The position numbers and the translations under genes were made by a program. A DNA stretch of 11,077 nt from an uncultured Saprospiraceae bacterium (GTDB lineage: Bacteria > Bacteroidota > Bacteroidia > Chitinophagales > Saprospiraceae): positions 1-11,077 of the forward strand of contig CALBVQ010000060.1 of NCBI GenBank assembly GCA_937969485.1, in the 5' to 3' direction. The notes beneath the pieces were generated by a model. That model was not told where the DNA came from. It saw only the letters and a program-made list of their open reading frames with translations, and did no database searches. This document shows, one piece after another, positions 1 through 7,899 of the stretch (the first letter of the stretch is position 1; every line of letters starts with the position of its first letter).

Positions 1-92
1 ACCATCACGGTGAGCATCAAAAGAGCTGGACGTTCCCATTATCGAAGCAGTTTGAGCTCGCAATAGATATCTTAATGCATAATTCGGGTTAA
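1..92 (+). CDS. C-terminal end of a gene cut by the window edge, unidentified (possibly an alpha/beta hydrolase)
   Basis: An open frame enters from the left edge (complete codons from base 3) and stops at TAA 90-92, giving 29 residues. It begins HHGEHQKSWTFPLSKQ and ends IDILMHNSG. The composition looks like real protein rather than random translation, and the other two forward frames stop within the first 66 bases. The GEH..SW pattern followed by a short amphipathic helix resembles the C-terminal end of esterase-type alpha/beta hydrolases, where the histidine is catalytic, but 29 residues are too few to be sure. The last six codons overlap a candidate repeat element starting at base 72, so the natural C-terminus may have been altered by that element. 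The next feature downstream is non-coding structured DNA, then a terminator at 333-369. Confidence 0.45.
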   Translation, partial: HHGEHQKSWTFPLSKQFELAIDILMHNSG

Positions 93-215
93 ATCAAGTA
101 CAAGGCAGAAAACGCAAGGATAGCCTTAGCTATCATGAGTACTTCTAACGAAGTAATTGCTTTTATAAACTTGAAAATATGCGAAATTCTAAAACGGAAT
201 TGGCATTAATGCATA
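72..215. repeat. Candidate small palindromic repeat element (MITE/REP-like) bounded by a 10-bp direct repeat
   Basis: The 10-mer TTAATGCATA occurs at 72-81 and again at 206-215. Just inside are AATTC (81-85) and GAATT (197-201), an imperfect terminal inversion. The interior has a perfect 6-bp hairpin, GATAGC at 119-124 and GCTATC at 129-134 with loop CTTA, nested inside AAGTAC (96-101) and GTACTT (139-144). No open reading frame of note lies inside. From memory, similar non-coding elements with a central GATAGC..GCTATC palindrome are dispersed in many Gram-negative genomes, but copy number cannot be seen in one window. It overlaps the end of the gene at 1-92. It could instead be a structured 3' untranslated region. 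Confidence 0.4.
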
Positions 216-224
216 CTTTGAGTC

Positions 225-296
225 AAAGTCAAAAATTTCCTTAGCATTGCTGGCGATGAAGGAAATCAAACTCTTCGTGGTATTTTTTGCGACTTT
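225..296. repeat. Imperfect 72-base palindrome in intergenic DNA
   Basis: Outer arms AAAGTC (225-230) and GACTTT (291-296) enclose a perfect 8-bp pair, ATTTCCTT (235-242) and AAGGAAAT (259-266). Within that, CATTG (245-249) pairs with CGATG (254-258), with one T-G wobble and a four-base loop. No T run follows on either strand, so it does not look like an intrinsic terminator. It could be part of a longer repeat region with 72-215, an RNA processing structure, or a small RNA. Function unknown. Confidence 0.35.
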
Positions 297-332
297 ATCT
301 TAACCATCACTTTCATCCAGAACAAGCATAAA

Positions 333-369
333 AAAAGCGTCTTTCTTGTTAAACAAAAAAGACGCTTTT
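333..369 (-). terminator. Rho-independent terminator of the metalloprotease gene, possibly bidirectional
   Basis: AAAAGCGTCTTT at 333-344 is the exact reverse complement of AAAGACGCTTTT at 358-369: a 12-bp stem with a 13-base loop that can pair further through TTG/CAA. Read on the minus strand, the stem ends in GC followed by a long T run, the classic terminator form, and lies 22 bases past the protease stop codon (391-393). Read on the plus strand the trailing sequence is TTTTGTTGGATTTTC, so it could also stop transcripts from the gene at 1-92. Confidence 0.85.
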
Positions 370-390
370 GTTGGATTTTCTTTTTCTAGA

Positions 391-3300
391 CTATCTCTTC
401 GTTACTTTAAATACTTTCGTCTCTCCTTCAATTTCCAACTTCACAAAATAGTTTCCACTTGCTTGCTCAGTCATATCTAGAACTACCTTGTCACTTGCAT
501 TTCTAGTTTTCGTAAGTACTACTTGACCTAAGATATTTACTACTTCAATTGACACTTCTTTACCAAAAGCATTTGCTACGTCAATGTAAAAGATACCATC
601 AGTTGGATTAGGATACATCAATACTTCGTATGTAAAGCTATTGTCTTCTACATCACTTGCAATGTCGATGTTTATATTAAATGTTGTCAAATCAATCCAG
701 CCTCCTTCAGAATCGTCTACTACAAAAACAAATTTGTCTGTATCTGGAGCAGTATTTACACCATCATGTAAGTAAGTAATACGATTGTTGTTTAGATCAT
801 CTTGAGTAAAAGTTTCACCTTGTAATAAGGTTGTGCCATTGCGTTTCAAGTCACCTTTAGTTGTAGCTTCAACAATGGTGTAGACTAGATCGTCGTCGTC
901 ATTGTCATCCAACACTAGTAGTCGTCCTTGATTGATTAAATCACCACCTCCAGGTCCTATAAATAGCGCATCATTTCTATCAAGAACAGGTGCATTCAAA
1001 CTCGCATTTGAGCATACATTCAGAATGTAGTCAGTCACTTTTCCTCCATCTCCACTTTTCAAATCTTCAATTATCAATTCCCAAGTTCCTTGTAGTTCTT
1101 CACCGTTAAATATTTCTAATGACTCCTCTGGTTTGTAGACCGCTGCGTTTAACATAGGGCATTGTATTTCCGCAGGAGACTCTGAATCAAAACCCACACT
1201 AAAAGAGGTAGAACCTGCACATCTATTGTCAAACAGCACAGCTGTTGTTCCTTCTGGACTTTTTAGAGTTACTCTTAGGTCCTTTACTCTAGTATGTGTT
1301 CCTTTAAACAGGTCTACATTCACATCGCTAACTTGTCCATTCGCAACGATTACGCTTTCCAGTATTGTTGTCGGTGTTCCTGAACTTGGTAGACTTACTG
1401 GTACTTCATTTTCAGCATATTGCAGACAGCTTAATGCTTCTGTAGCAAATGTACTTAGTGCTGTTGTGAAACCTTGACCGCATCTATTGACTCCACTTAC
1501 TCTCCAAAAATAGATAGTATTTTTACTTAAAGGCTGCTCGATTGTTAAAGAATTAGTCGTAAGACCTTCTTCCTTGATTACAATTGCTCCATTAGTGAAA
1601 TCAGGATTATCACTCAATTCGAAAACATATGATTCTGCGTCAGTATCCTCTATCCAAGTAAAAGTAGGAACAGGAATAATTCCACTTTCTCCTTTTGCTG
1701 GTGATAAGATAGCTAACTCGCTGAAGTCACTACTTGTAAGGTCAACGATTGTGGTAAACTCAAATTCTCTAGTGGCAGTAGTACCTTTAATTAATAGTTC
1801 GTAACTAGAAGATTCCAATACCGTCGATGCATCGATTGTCATTGTTGTTGACTCTCCCGGAGTTAGAGGATTTTGAGCGAAATTGACTGCAGCACCTGCT
1901 GGCAAACCATCAATTACCTCAAATGTGATCATTTCATCAAAGCCTAAATACTGCTCTGTGTTAATCTGGACTTCTGCAACTTCTGGTAAACACACTTGCT
2001 GATAACCAGGTACTGCAAGTGCAGAAAAACTAGCCTCCGTAGCTGGAAGAATTTTAGAATTGGTATTACTTAAATCAAAGAATATGTTGTCTGCTGCCTC
2101 CACCATTACTCTACAGAAATTAGCTTCTGCATTAGGAATAATTACGTCGTGAGAACCGTCATTTGGCGTATATGAGGCTAATGTGTATGGATATGTAAGT
2201 CCGCCGTCATTGGATAGTAGAATATTTACATACTCACACTTTACTAAATCTCCATCAGTATTGGCAACATCCCATAATATAGTTTCAGTAGTACCTGCAA
2301 TTAAATCTTCTGCAGCATTGGGGTATTCTACTAGAAATGGCCCTGCTTGCTCTGTTGCAAAAAACTGTACCTCTTTCCATTCTGCTCCTCCGGCCTCTGA
2401 GTTGTTATCTCGTGCTGTCAACCTCCAAGTCATGTCCTTATCGTAAAATGGCAGTACCTCCAATTTGTCAAAGTTATTCGTAAGAATTTTTGTCAACTCT
2501 GGTAAAATTCGTTCTGGTGTTGAATTTGGTACTTCCGATACAAATTGCGGTGCATCCAAAATTGGCTCTCCCGGTGTTGTTAACGGCCCTAGATCAAATT
2601 CCTCCCAAGAGTATGTAAGATCCGTATCTTCTGCATCAGTAACCTCTCCCGTTAATTTAAACGGAGTTTCAATTGGGATATAAAACTTATCTTCGTATTT
2701 TAAGTCAATCTGCGGATACGTATTTCCTGTTTCGATATATTCTGGACAAGAATCTCCGTTACCTGTTTGCGAAAATGTAATCATTTGCTCTATCGAATAT
2801 CCATGGTAGTAAATGTAAGGCGCATTTGCAACATTCAGTGCTGGTCCACAACCTCCGGCGTAGGACATGATTGTGTGGCCGCTTCCTGGCTCAAATCCAG
2901 AACTTGAACTCTCATTTTCTCCATCACAATGGTTAAATGTGTGCTGAGCTCCAAATTGGTGTCCTATTTCATGCGCTGCTACTCGCGTTGTAATTAAGTC
3001 AAGATTGTTCGAGTAATGACAAGTTACACCATTTCCTTTACTCGGCCCACATACACTCTGCAAAGAGGCAATACCTCCCACATCTGTACAGGAACTTGTG
3101 TAAACATGTCCTATATCCCACTCATTTAATGGAATTATATTTCCTATTGCAACAGTATTTTGGCCAATTAATTGAGCTCCCTGATTAGCATTTATATACG
3201 GATCGGTCGATGGATTCAAATGTATGATCTTATCGTTATCTGCCACAAGAAGAAATCTAATAGCTACCTCTGATTCGAATATCTCATTTAATCTCACTAC

Positions 3301-4014
3301 AGATTCATTAATTACAGCTAAAACATCTTCTGTATTTCCTCCTTTTTGCTGTCCAAATTCTCCAGTAGTTGCAATTGCAATCCTATATGTGCGAAGAGTA
3401 ACTGCTCCCTCAGGAGACCGCACCGTCGAAGTAGGTTTGGGCGCATTGTCAAAGTCATAACCCTCCAAGAATTTATCTTGCATCTCATCTGTAACTCCGC
3501 AAGACGGTAACATGCTAGCATCCCTAGTATAGTTGGTTGTATAGTAACTTACATAATTCTCCGCATTTCCATCTGCATATCTATCAATGTAAACTTTTCC
3601 TTTGCCCGTAGAGATACTCGCTAGGAAACCCAGCTGTGAAACAGCAAATTTACCCGAAATAGAACCGTCTCTTTTCGATATGAAGCTGTAATTCTGGATA
3701 AGAGGAAACTTCTTTGACAATCCATCTTCCATCATCTTGGTTCGAAATACTAATACCTCCTCCAAACTGCCGTCCGGCATTGGGATTTCCATTTTTAGTC
3801 CCTTCTTATTAGTGAATTCTTTAGGCGCACGCTCTAGTTTTTTTAGCATAGCTGCGTAATCAAGCGTAAATGCTTCATAGTCGCTAATGTACTCTACAAG
3901 CTCACTTGGTGAAGCATCAATCTTAGAGGATTCTACTTTTTGCCATAAGCCCTGTCCATAACTGATTGAACAGACCATCATGGCCAACATCATACTTAGT
4001 ATTTTCGTACGCAT
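391..4014 (-). CDS. Secreted reprolysin-like zinc metalloprotease with P domain and T9SS type A sorting domain
   Basis: A 1207-residue exported metalloendopeptidase. Residues 1-21 are a signal peptide (MRTK, then a hydrophobic stretch ending SISYG-QG). About 22-205 is a propeptide. The catalytic domain runs from about 208 to 425 and carries the metzincin zinc site HEIGHQFGAQH (H348, H352, H358 bind zinc; E349 is catalytic) and a Met-turn at HTIMSY (M383), as in the reprolysin-like M12 families. Then come Ig/PKD-like beta domains (about 435-760), a fibronectin type III-like domain (about 765-860), a P/Homo B domain as in proprotein convertases (about 865-1001), a cadherin/CSPG-like repeat (about 1005-1118), and a T9SS type A sorting domain (about 1130-1207, starting YPNPTDG and ending KVTKR). 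The sorting domain should direct it through the T9SS to the surface or medium. SCGV at 171-174 of the propeptide may be a cysteine switch. Substrate unknown. The ATG at 4012-4014 fits the signal peptide and has an A-rich leader. A strong terminator follows. Confidence 0.93.
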   Translation of the reverse strand: MRTKILSMMLAMMVCSISYGQGLWQKVESSKIDASPSELVEYISDYEAFTLDYAAMLKKLERAPKEFTNKKGLKMEIPMPDGSLEEVLVFRTKMMEDGLSKKFPLIQNYSFISKRDGSISGKFAVSQLGFLASISTGKGKVYIDRYADGNAENYVSYYTTNYTRDASMLPSCGVTDEMQDKFLEGYDFDNAPKPTSTVRSPEGAVTLRTYRIAIATTGEFGQQKGGNTEDVLAVINESVVRLNEIFESEVAIRFLLVADNDKIIHLNPSTDPYINANQGAQLIGQNTVAIGNIIPLNEWDIGHVYTSSCTDVGGIASLQSVCGPSKGNGVTCHYSNNLDLITTRVAAHEIGHQFGAQHTFNHCDGENESSSSGFEPGSGHTIMSYAGGCGPALNVANAPYIYYHGYSIEQMITFSQTGNGDSCPEYIETGNTYPQIDLKYEDKFYIPIETPFKLTGEVTDAEDTDLTYSWEEFDLGPLTTPGEPILDAPQFVSEVPNSTPERILPELTKILTNNFDKLEVLPFYDKDMTWRLTARDNNSEAGGAEWKEVQFFATEQAGPFLVEYPNAAEDLIAGTTETILWDVANTDGDLVKCEYVNILLSNDGGLTYPYTLASYTPNDGSHDVIIPNAEANFCRVMVEAADNIFFDLSNTNSKILPATEASFSALAVPGYQQVCLPEVAEVQINTEQYLGFDEMITFEVIDGLPAGAAVNFAQNPLTPGESTTMTIDASTVLESSSYELLIKGTTATREFEFTTIVDLTSSDFSELAILSPAKGESGIIPVPTFTWIEDTDAESYVFELSDNPDFTNGAIVIKEEGLTTNSLTIEQPLSKNTIYFWRVSGVNRCGQGFTTALSTFATEALSCLQYAENEVPVSLPSSGTPTTILESVIVANGQVSDVNVDLFKGTHTRVKDLRVTLKSPEGTTAVLFDNRCAGSTSFSVGFDSESPAEIQCPMLNAAVYKPEESLEIFNGEELQGTWELIIEDLKSGDGGKVTDYILNVCSNASLNAPVLDRNDALFIGPGGGDLINQGRLLVLDDNDDDDLVYTIVEATTKGDLKRNGTTLLQGETFTQDDLNNNRITYLHDGVNTAPDTDKFVFVVDDSEGGWIDLTTFNINIDIASDVEDNSFTYEVLMYPNPTDGIFYIDVANAFGKEVSIEVVNILGQVVLTKTRNASDKVVLDMTEQASGNYFVKLEIEGETKVFKVTKR

Positions 4015-4051
4015 AGTATATTTTTGTTTATTTTCTTTTAATTAGATAAGG

Positions 4052-4059
4052 TAAATATA
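4052..4059 (-). promoter_or_regulatory. Weak candidate -7 box for the metalloprotease gene
   Basis: On the minus strand TATATTTA matches seven of eight positions of the Bacteroidota -7 element TAnnTTTG. It would start transcription near 4046, leaving a leader of about 30 bases that is very A-rich (AAAAGAAAATAAACAAAAAT). I see no convincing -33 TTG at the expected distance, so this is tentative. It would give the protease its own promoter, separate from the barrel gene upstream. Confidence 0.25.
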
Positions 4060-4170
4060 GCAACGTAACACGTATTTAGGGCGATTCTGTTCAGTGAATT
4101 GTGTATTAATTGCGACTTACCTTAGTTCTAGTGTAATTTATTTCCTTGATTTGTCGCCATGCTTTCTGTT

Positions 4171-4188
4171 TTTTGACTTCCGTCAAAA
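4171..4188. repeat. 7-bp stem hairpin with TTCC/GGAA tetraloop in the protease-barrel gap
   Basis: TTTTGAC (4171-4177), loop TTCC, GTCAAAA (4182-4188). TTTC (4163-4166) and GAAA (4189-4192) can extend the stem across a four-base bulge. On the minus strand the loop is GGAA, a GNRA tetraloop. Neither strand has a T run after the stem, so this is not a standard terminator. TTTTTGACTTC recurs at 4209-4219. The other hairpin in this window with the same architecture is at 7801-7818. The remainder of the 299-base gap (4015-4313) contains only weak palindromes and no gene I can support. Confidence 0.5.
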
Positions 4189-4313
4189 GAAATGGCCTGT
4201 TCTGATTCTTTTTGACTTCAGTAATTCGCTTGGTATATGTTGGTACAATTACTCTAGAATTGACCTTTCCCCAAAAGGGCTTTCTAGGTGATCTTTTCTT
4301 GATTTTCGATCGA

Positions 4314-7300
4314 TCAAAAGCTAGCTCTTATTTGCGCATTACCTACGTGAATCACACGGGCTTCCCCTGTTTTTCTTCCATTGTAGTTTAACGTTAAGTC
4401 AAAATTATTTATTAGTCTGCGAGTATAACGCAGTTCCCAAAGAAAATTATTACCCTTTTGCAAGCCTTCGAGTACAACTAGGTCTATCAAGGAATTTCCT
4501 GCTGAGTTGTACAGTATGTTATTGTATGTCACTTGTCCATCTATCCTTGTTTTCTTCTCTGTGGAATAACTAACTCCTGCATTTAATTCAAGTGAGTTAG
4601 CTTTTTCCGTTGAAAGACGATTTTGCTTATACGTGTAAGAGGTTCTTACGCGCCCTTCAAGCGAATTTTGGATTCTGTAAGACATTGAAAGGTAACTCTT
4701 TGCTATTTGTAGATTGTAATTATTTTGTGGAAAATTGAGATTGTTTTGCGCTCTTTTTCCATTGTCAGCACTTAATTCAATGTCTAGTTTCTTGTTGAAG
4801 TTTTTCCTGATTTTGAAGTTGTAATTCTCACTTTCTCTCACATCAGTACCTGTTGTCAGTAGGATACCACTATTGTTTCTTAAGTAATTGAATTGTATGT
4901 CATACGATGGATTTCCCCTATTCCAAAACACAGACTGATTCATACTGCTCACATAGCTTACAAGGTTTTCTTCTAGTGGATCTATTGTAACTAGGTCAAA
5001 TGCTGGAAGCCCACCTGCTTGTTTATCTTTTCTACTCAACCTTATATTCGTCTGACTGGAAAGCCGCGAAAGACTTTTTTGCCACTTCCTTTTACTTAGT
5101 TTCCATTTGATTGGATTGATCAATAAACTTTGTGAAAAGTCTTGCTTGTACACTTGCTCAAATTCATTGTTGAATAAGCTCACTCTTATGAAATTTCCCT
5201 GATCACTAAACGGCGCAACTTGAAATTCATTTTGTGTTTGAATGCCATCCCCATCATCAACCCATATGTAGTTTCCTTCCCCCAATGCCACTTCTCTATA
5301 ATCAAACTCTAATTTGGGTTCCTGGCCCGAATTAAAATTGATATTGCTAACTCCTCGTAGTAGATTATCCCATAGATTGTACTGGTAATCTAGTCCTCCC
5401 AATAGGTTTTCGGCGTCTTGAACGGAATTATTCAAAGTCTCATCCGTCTCTAGTTTTCGATAATTTACTGTGAAATTTACTCGCTGATTCTTACCCGTTG
5501 CTGAAACATTGACCCCCGCTTTATCTGCAAATGAAAAGTCCCTGAGTTCATTTTCAAAACCTAGTTGATCTCTACGTCGCGAATAGTAAAATTCAGTTTT
5601 TATGAAACTGGAATCTTGACTCCTTATGTAAAATTTTAGTTCGTCGTAGGTATTTGTTGTGTTCAAGAGAGTATCAGTGACCGCATCATTTTGTATGTTT
5701 TTTTCGGAATCAAAATTGATACCTGTATTTAGCCCACTCAGCTTGGTCCACCGTTTATTTACCGTCACATTGGGACGAAAAAAAGTGGAATTAAAGACAT
5801 TTGATTGGGAGCTAAGATAACTCGTCCTGGAAGTAAGCTTAATAGTTTTTGATTGAATATATCCATTCAGCGATTGTATGTTTCCAATGAAAGCGTCTTC
5901 CCTAGAAAAGGACTTGATTTCATAGTCGAGATTGGTCCCTCGAACAAGTCCTTTTTTAGCAAGGTAGGTGTAATTAACTGCTCCACCTCCCAGTATTTCC
6001 CTAGAGTCTTCATTCAACGTCTGTAGGTTCCAGTCTATAAGAAACTCTGTACTTCGATATGGATTTACAAAATTGAATCCAGCATTTATTAGCTCGCCGT
6101 AGGCTGTAAGCTTTATGCTTGATTTCTTCGAAAGTAGTAGTTTATGACTCCAGTCACTTCTTACACCGTAACCAACATTATTTTCATCATCTATCTCTGA
6201 GAATAGGTTCTTGTCAAAATTACTTAAAGATAATTCAGTGCTAATTTGCCCATTCTTCGAATATCTAAGCTCGTGAGCAAGTCCATACATCTGCTTGGTT
6301 TCTGGTGCAATCAGTCTTTTTACAGGCTTGTATCTGCCATTTCCCTCTCCTACATAAGTATAAACTCTGCCGTTTGCATTTGCTTCATCATCTATTGCAT
6401 AATCACCATTTCCTTCCCCTAGGTCTGAAAAACTTGCTTGATAGATAGCGACCGTAGAATCTGTGCTGTACCTTAAAATGGTATCTAACTCACTATTTGT
6501 TTCCAAAGTGTAGTACACACTCGAAGGATTAAATTCATCATTGATGAATATTCCCGTTTGGAAAGCTGTGTTAGAATCTCCCACATCACTAAGTAAGCGT
6601 TTGTCGCTTTCGGTCAATTCGAATATTCCACTGCTATTTTTATTATCCGATTCTGCATAAGAGAAGAATTGAAAAGTATTTTTTTTGAATTTCCACTCAG
6701 CATTTGCACTGCGGATTGATCGAGCATAATTTTGAACTAAATATTCGAATTCCACAACCACATTGAAGTCATTTTGAATAAGTCTTTTTTCTGTGAAAAT
6801 TATTTCTGCCCTGTCGTATAGAATAATGTAATCATTGGTTTCACCTCTGGTCAAAAGTTCACCATCGATATAAACCTTTTCAGTCCCACTTTGAACTATA
6901 ATAAATTGTTCATTGTCGGCACCTTGTAGTTTATATGGTCCTTGGTTTCCTTCAACAATTGCTAGTCGTTGTCTATGGAATTTACCTCCACTTATGGAAT
7001 AAGATCCGTCAATAGAAACATTTCCTATTTCATCATAAACTGAACCATTACTGTACTTTAATCCCTTTAATTTTTTAGCATAATTAATGAAGTATGAGGA
7101 GGGACGTTCTAATCTGAAATCACCAGCAACCAGTGCCTGCTTTTCTTTTTGAAGTTCGATGAAAACTTGATCGAACTCCTGTAATTGTTGAGTTGTTCCT
7201 TCGGCTTGGATAGGAATGTTAGCATCTGAAATCACAGCCCGTAAATCAATGTTGTCCCCTATCTTTCCGCCAAGCTGCATGTTGAAAGTCGAATTCAGTA

Positions 7301-7787
7301 CTAATGATTGACTATTTCCAGCAGTCAAGCCCCGACCGAATGATCCGCTGTAATTCAAACCTTCTGGTAATAATGAGGTGTTCGTATTATTCTTCGGTAT
7401 TTCGAGAGCGATGTAACTCACTTCATTATCAATACCTTCTATGAAGCTGCGGCGTAGAGTGTCACCCACTATTTCAGCATATTTCCGATACAAGAAATAT
7501 AGAGTGTCACCTTTTGAAACATCTTTTTTGTTCCATGACACTACCGACTTCTCCTCATCGTAGCTAAATGAAAGCTCACTTTTATTATCAAACGTATTTT
7601 TAAATAGTTGAGTTTCGTGCCACAAGATAAGCGGAATATCGATTGTAATTTCTGCTGCATTATAGATCTTATCTGTCACCTTAAATTCTAGATTGCCAGA
7701 CAGTTGTGTGCTGTCGATCTGAGCTTGAATTTGACAAGTCAACAAGCAAGTAAGTGAGAGCAATAAATATTGAAAATGATTAATCAA
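4314..7787 (-). CDS. Large outer membrane beta-barrel protein, conserved Bacteroidota family of unknown function
   Basis: About 1157 residues from the TTG at 7785-7787 (1202 if read from GTG at 7920-7922; numbers below use the longer form). The only plausible signal peptide starts near residue 46: a hydrophobic run ending LLTCQIQAQ, cleaved about residue 67. An N-terminal periplasmic or plug-like region follows, with conserved-looking blocks GLNYSGSFGRGLTAGNSQS (188-206), NIPIQAEGTTQQLQEFDQV (235-253) and EGNQGPYKLQGADNEQF (324-340). These recall the start of the T9SS translocon protein SprA and its relatives, but SprA is about twice as long. From about 400 on there are many alternating polar/hydrophobic strands, and the last residue is Phe (QIRASF), the usual signal for BAM-assisted barrel insertion. 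An EF-hand-like loop (DDGDGIQTQNEF, 889-900) and three GEGN motifs are visible. No ATG exists in the first 45 codons, so the exact start is uncertain (TTG 7815-7817 and GTG 7920-7922 are alternatives). Confidence 0.8.
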   Translation of the reverse strand: MINHFQYLLLSLTCLLTCQIQAQIDSTQLSGNLEFKVTDKIYNAAEITIDIPLILWHETQLFKNTFDNKSELSFSYDEEKSVVSWNKKDVSKGDTLYFLYRKYAEIVGDTLRRSFIEGIDNEVSYIALEIPKNNTNTSLLPEGLNYSGSFGRGLTAGNSQSLVLNSTFNMQLGGKIGDNIDLRAVISDANIPIQAEGTTQQLQEFDQVFIELQKEKQALVAGDFRLERPSSYFINYAKKLKGLKYSNGSVYDEIGNVSIDGSYSISGGKFHRQRLAIVEGNQGPYKLQGADNEQFIIVQSGTEKVYIDGELLTRGETNDYIILYDRAEIIFTEKRLIQNDFNVVVEFEYLVQNYARSIRSANAEWKFKKNTFQFFSYAESDNKNSSGIFELTESDKRLLSDVGDSNTAFQTGIFINDEFNPSSVYYTLETNSELDTILRYSTDSTVAIYQASFSDLGEGNGDYAIDDEANANGRVYTYVGEGNGRYKPVKRLIAPETKQMYGLAHELRYSKNGQISTELSLSNFDKNLFSEIDDENNVGYGVRSDWSHKLLLSKKSSIKLTAYGELINAGFNFVNPYRSTEFLIDWNLQTLNEDSREILGGGAVNYTYLAKKGLVRGTNLDYEIKSFSREDAFIGNIQSLNGYIQSKTIKLTSRTSYLSSQSNVFNSTFFRPNVTVNKRWTKLSGLNTGINFDSEKNIQNDAVTDTLLNTTNTYDELKFYIRSQDSSFIKTEFYYSRRRDQLGFENELRDFSFADKAGVNVSATGKNQRVNFTVNYRKLETDETLNNSVQDAENLLGGLDYQYNLWDNLLRGVSNINFNSGQEPKLEFDYREVALGEGNYIWVDDGDGIQTQNEFQVAPFSDQGNFIRVSLFNNEFEQVYKQDFSQSLLINPIKWKLSKRKWQKSLSRLSSQTNIRLSRKDKQAGGLPAFDLVTIDPLEENLVSYVSSMNQSVFWNRGNPSYDIQFNYLRNNSGILLTTGTDVRESENYNFKIRKNFNKKLDIELSADNGKRAQNNLNFPQNNYNLQIAKSYLSMSYRIQNSLEGRVRTSYTYKQNRLSTEKANSLELNAGVSYSTEKKTRIDGQVTYNNILYNSAGNSLIDLVVLEGLQKGNNFLWELRYTRRLINNFDLTLNYNGRKTGEARVIHVGNAQIRASF

Positions 7788-7800
7788 CAGTATTTTATTA

Positions 7801-7818
7801 TTTGGGCTTCCGCCCAAA
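7801..7818. promoter_or_regulatory. Leader hairpin with GGAA tetraloop just before the barrel gene start
   Basis: On the minus strand TTTGGGC (7818-7812), loop GGAA, GCCCAAA (7807-7801): a perfect 7-bp stem with a GNRA-type loop, 13 bases before the preferred TTG start. No T run follows, so it is not a simple terminator. It lies inside the long form of the coding frame, where it would encode part of ILGGSPN. If the start is at 7787 it is a 5' leader structure and could modulate initiation or transcript stability. Its sequence plan matches the hairpin at 4171-4188, so it may instead be a dispersed repeat. Confidence 0.45.
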
Positions 7819-7899
7819 ATTAAACCGAATCTAGCTCTTGAATGGTATAAAAGTTCTTTTCGACAACGATCATAAAGGCTAAGGTATTTTGTTAACGAC

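Noticed and set aside
1226..3460. Several + strand frames of 72-87 codons antisense to the metalloprotease
   Set aside because: They are reverse-strand images of a strongly supported coding sequence; none has a promoter or recognisable motif.
4094..4291. 65-codon + strand frame with GTG start between the protease and barrel genes
   Set aside because: It runs through the hairpin at 4171-4188, has no recognisable promoter box or domain, and its F/L/S/Y-rich composition is what AT-rich DNA gives.
4253..4318. Terminator for the barrel gene at its 3' end
   Set aside because: Only weak pairings are seen (CTAGA/TCTAG, CCC-AAAA-GGG, TTGAT/ATCAA), with no T run on the minus strand, so a terminator cannot be supported.
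7739..7760. Lipoprotein signal (cysteine in LLTCQ) in the barrel protein
   Set aside because: Threonine precedes the cysteine where a lipobox needs Gly, Ala or Ser, and a standard cleavage site follows at QAQ.
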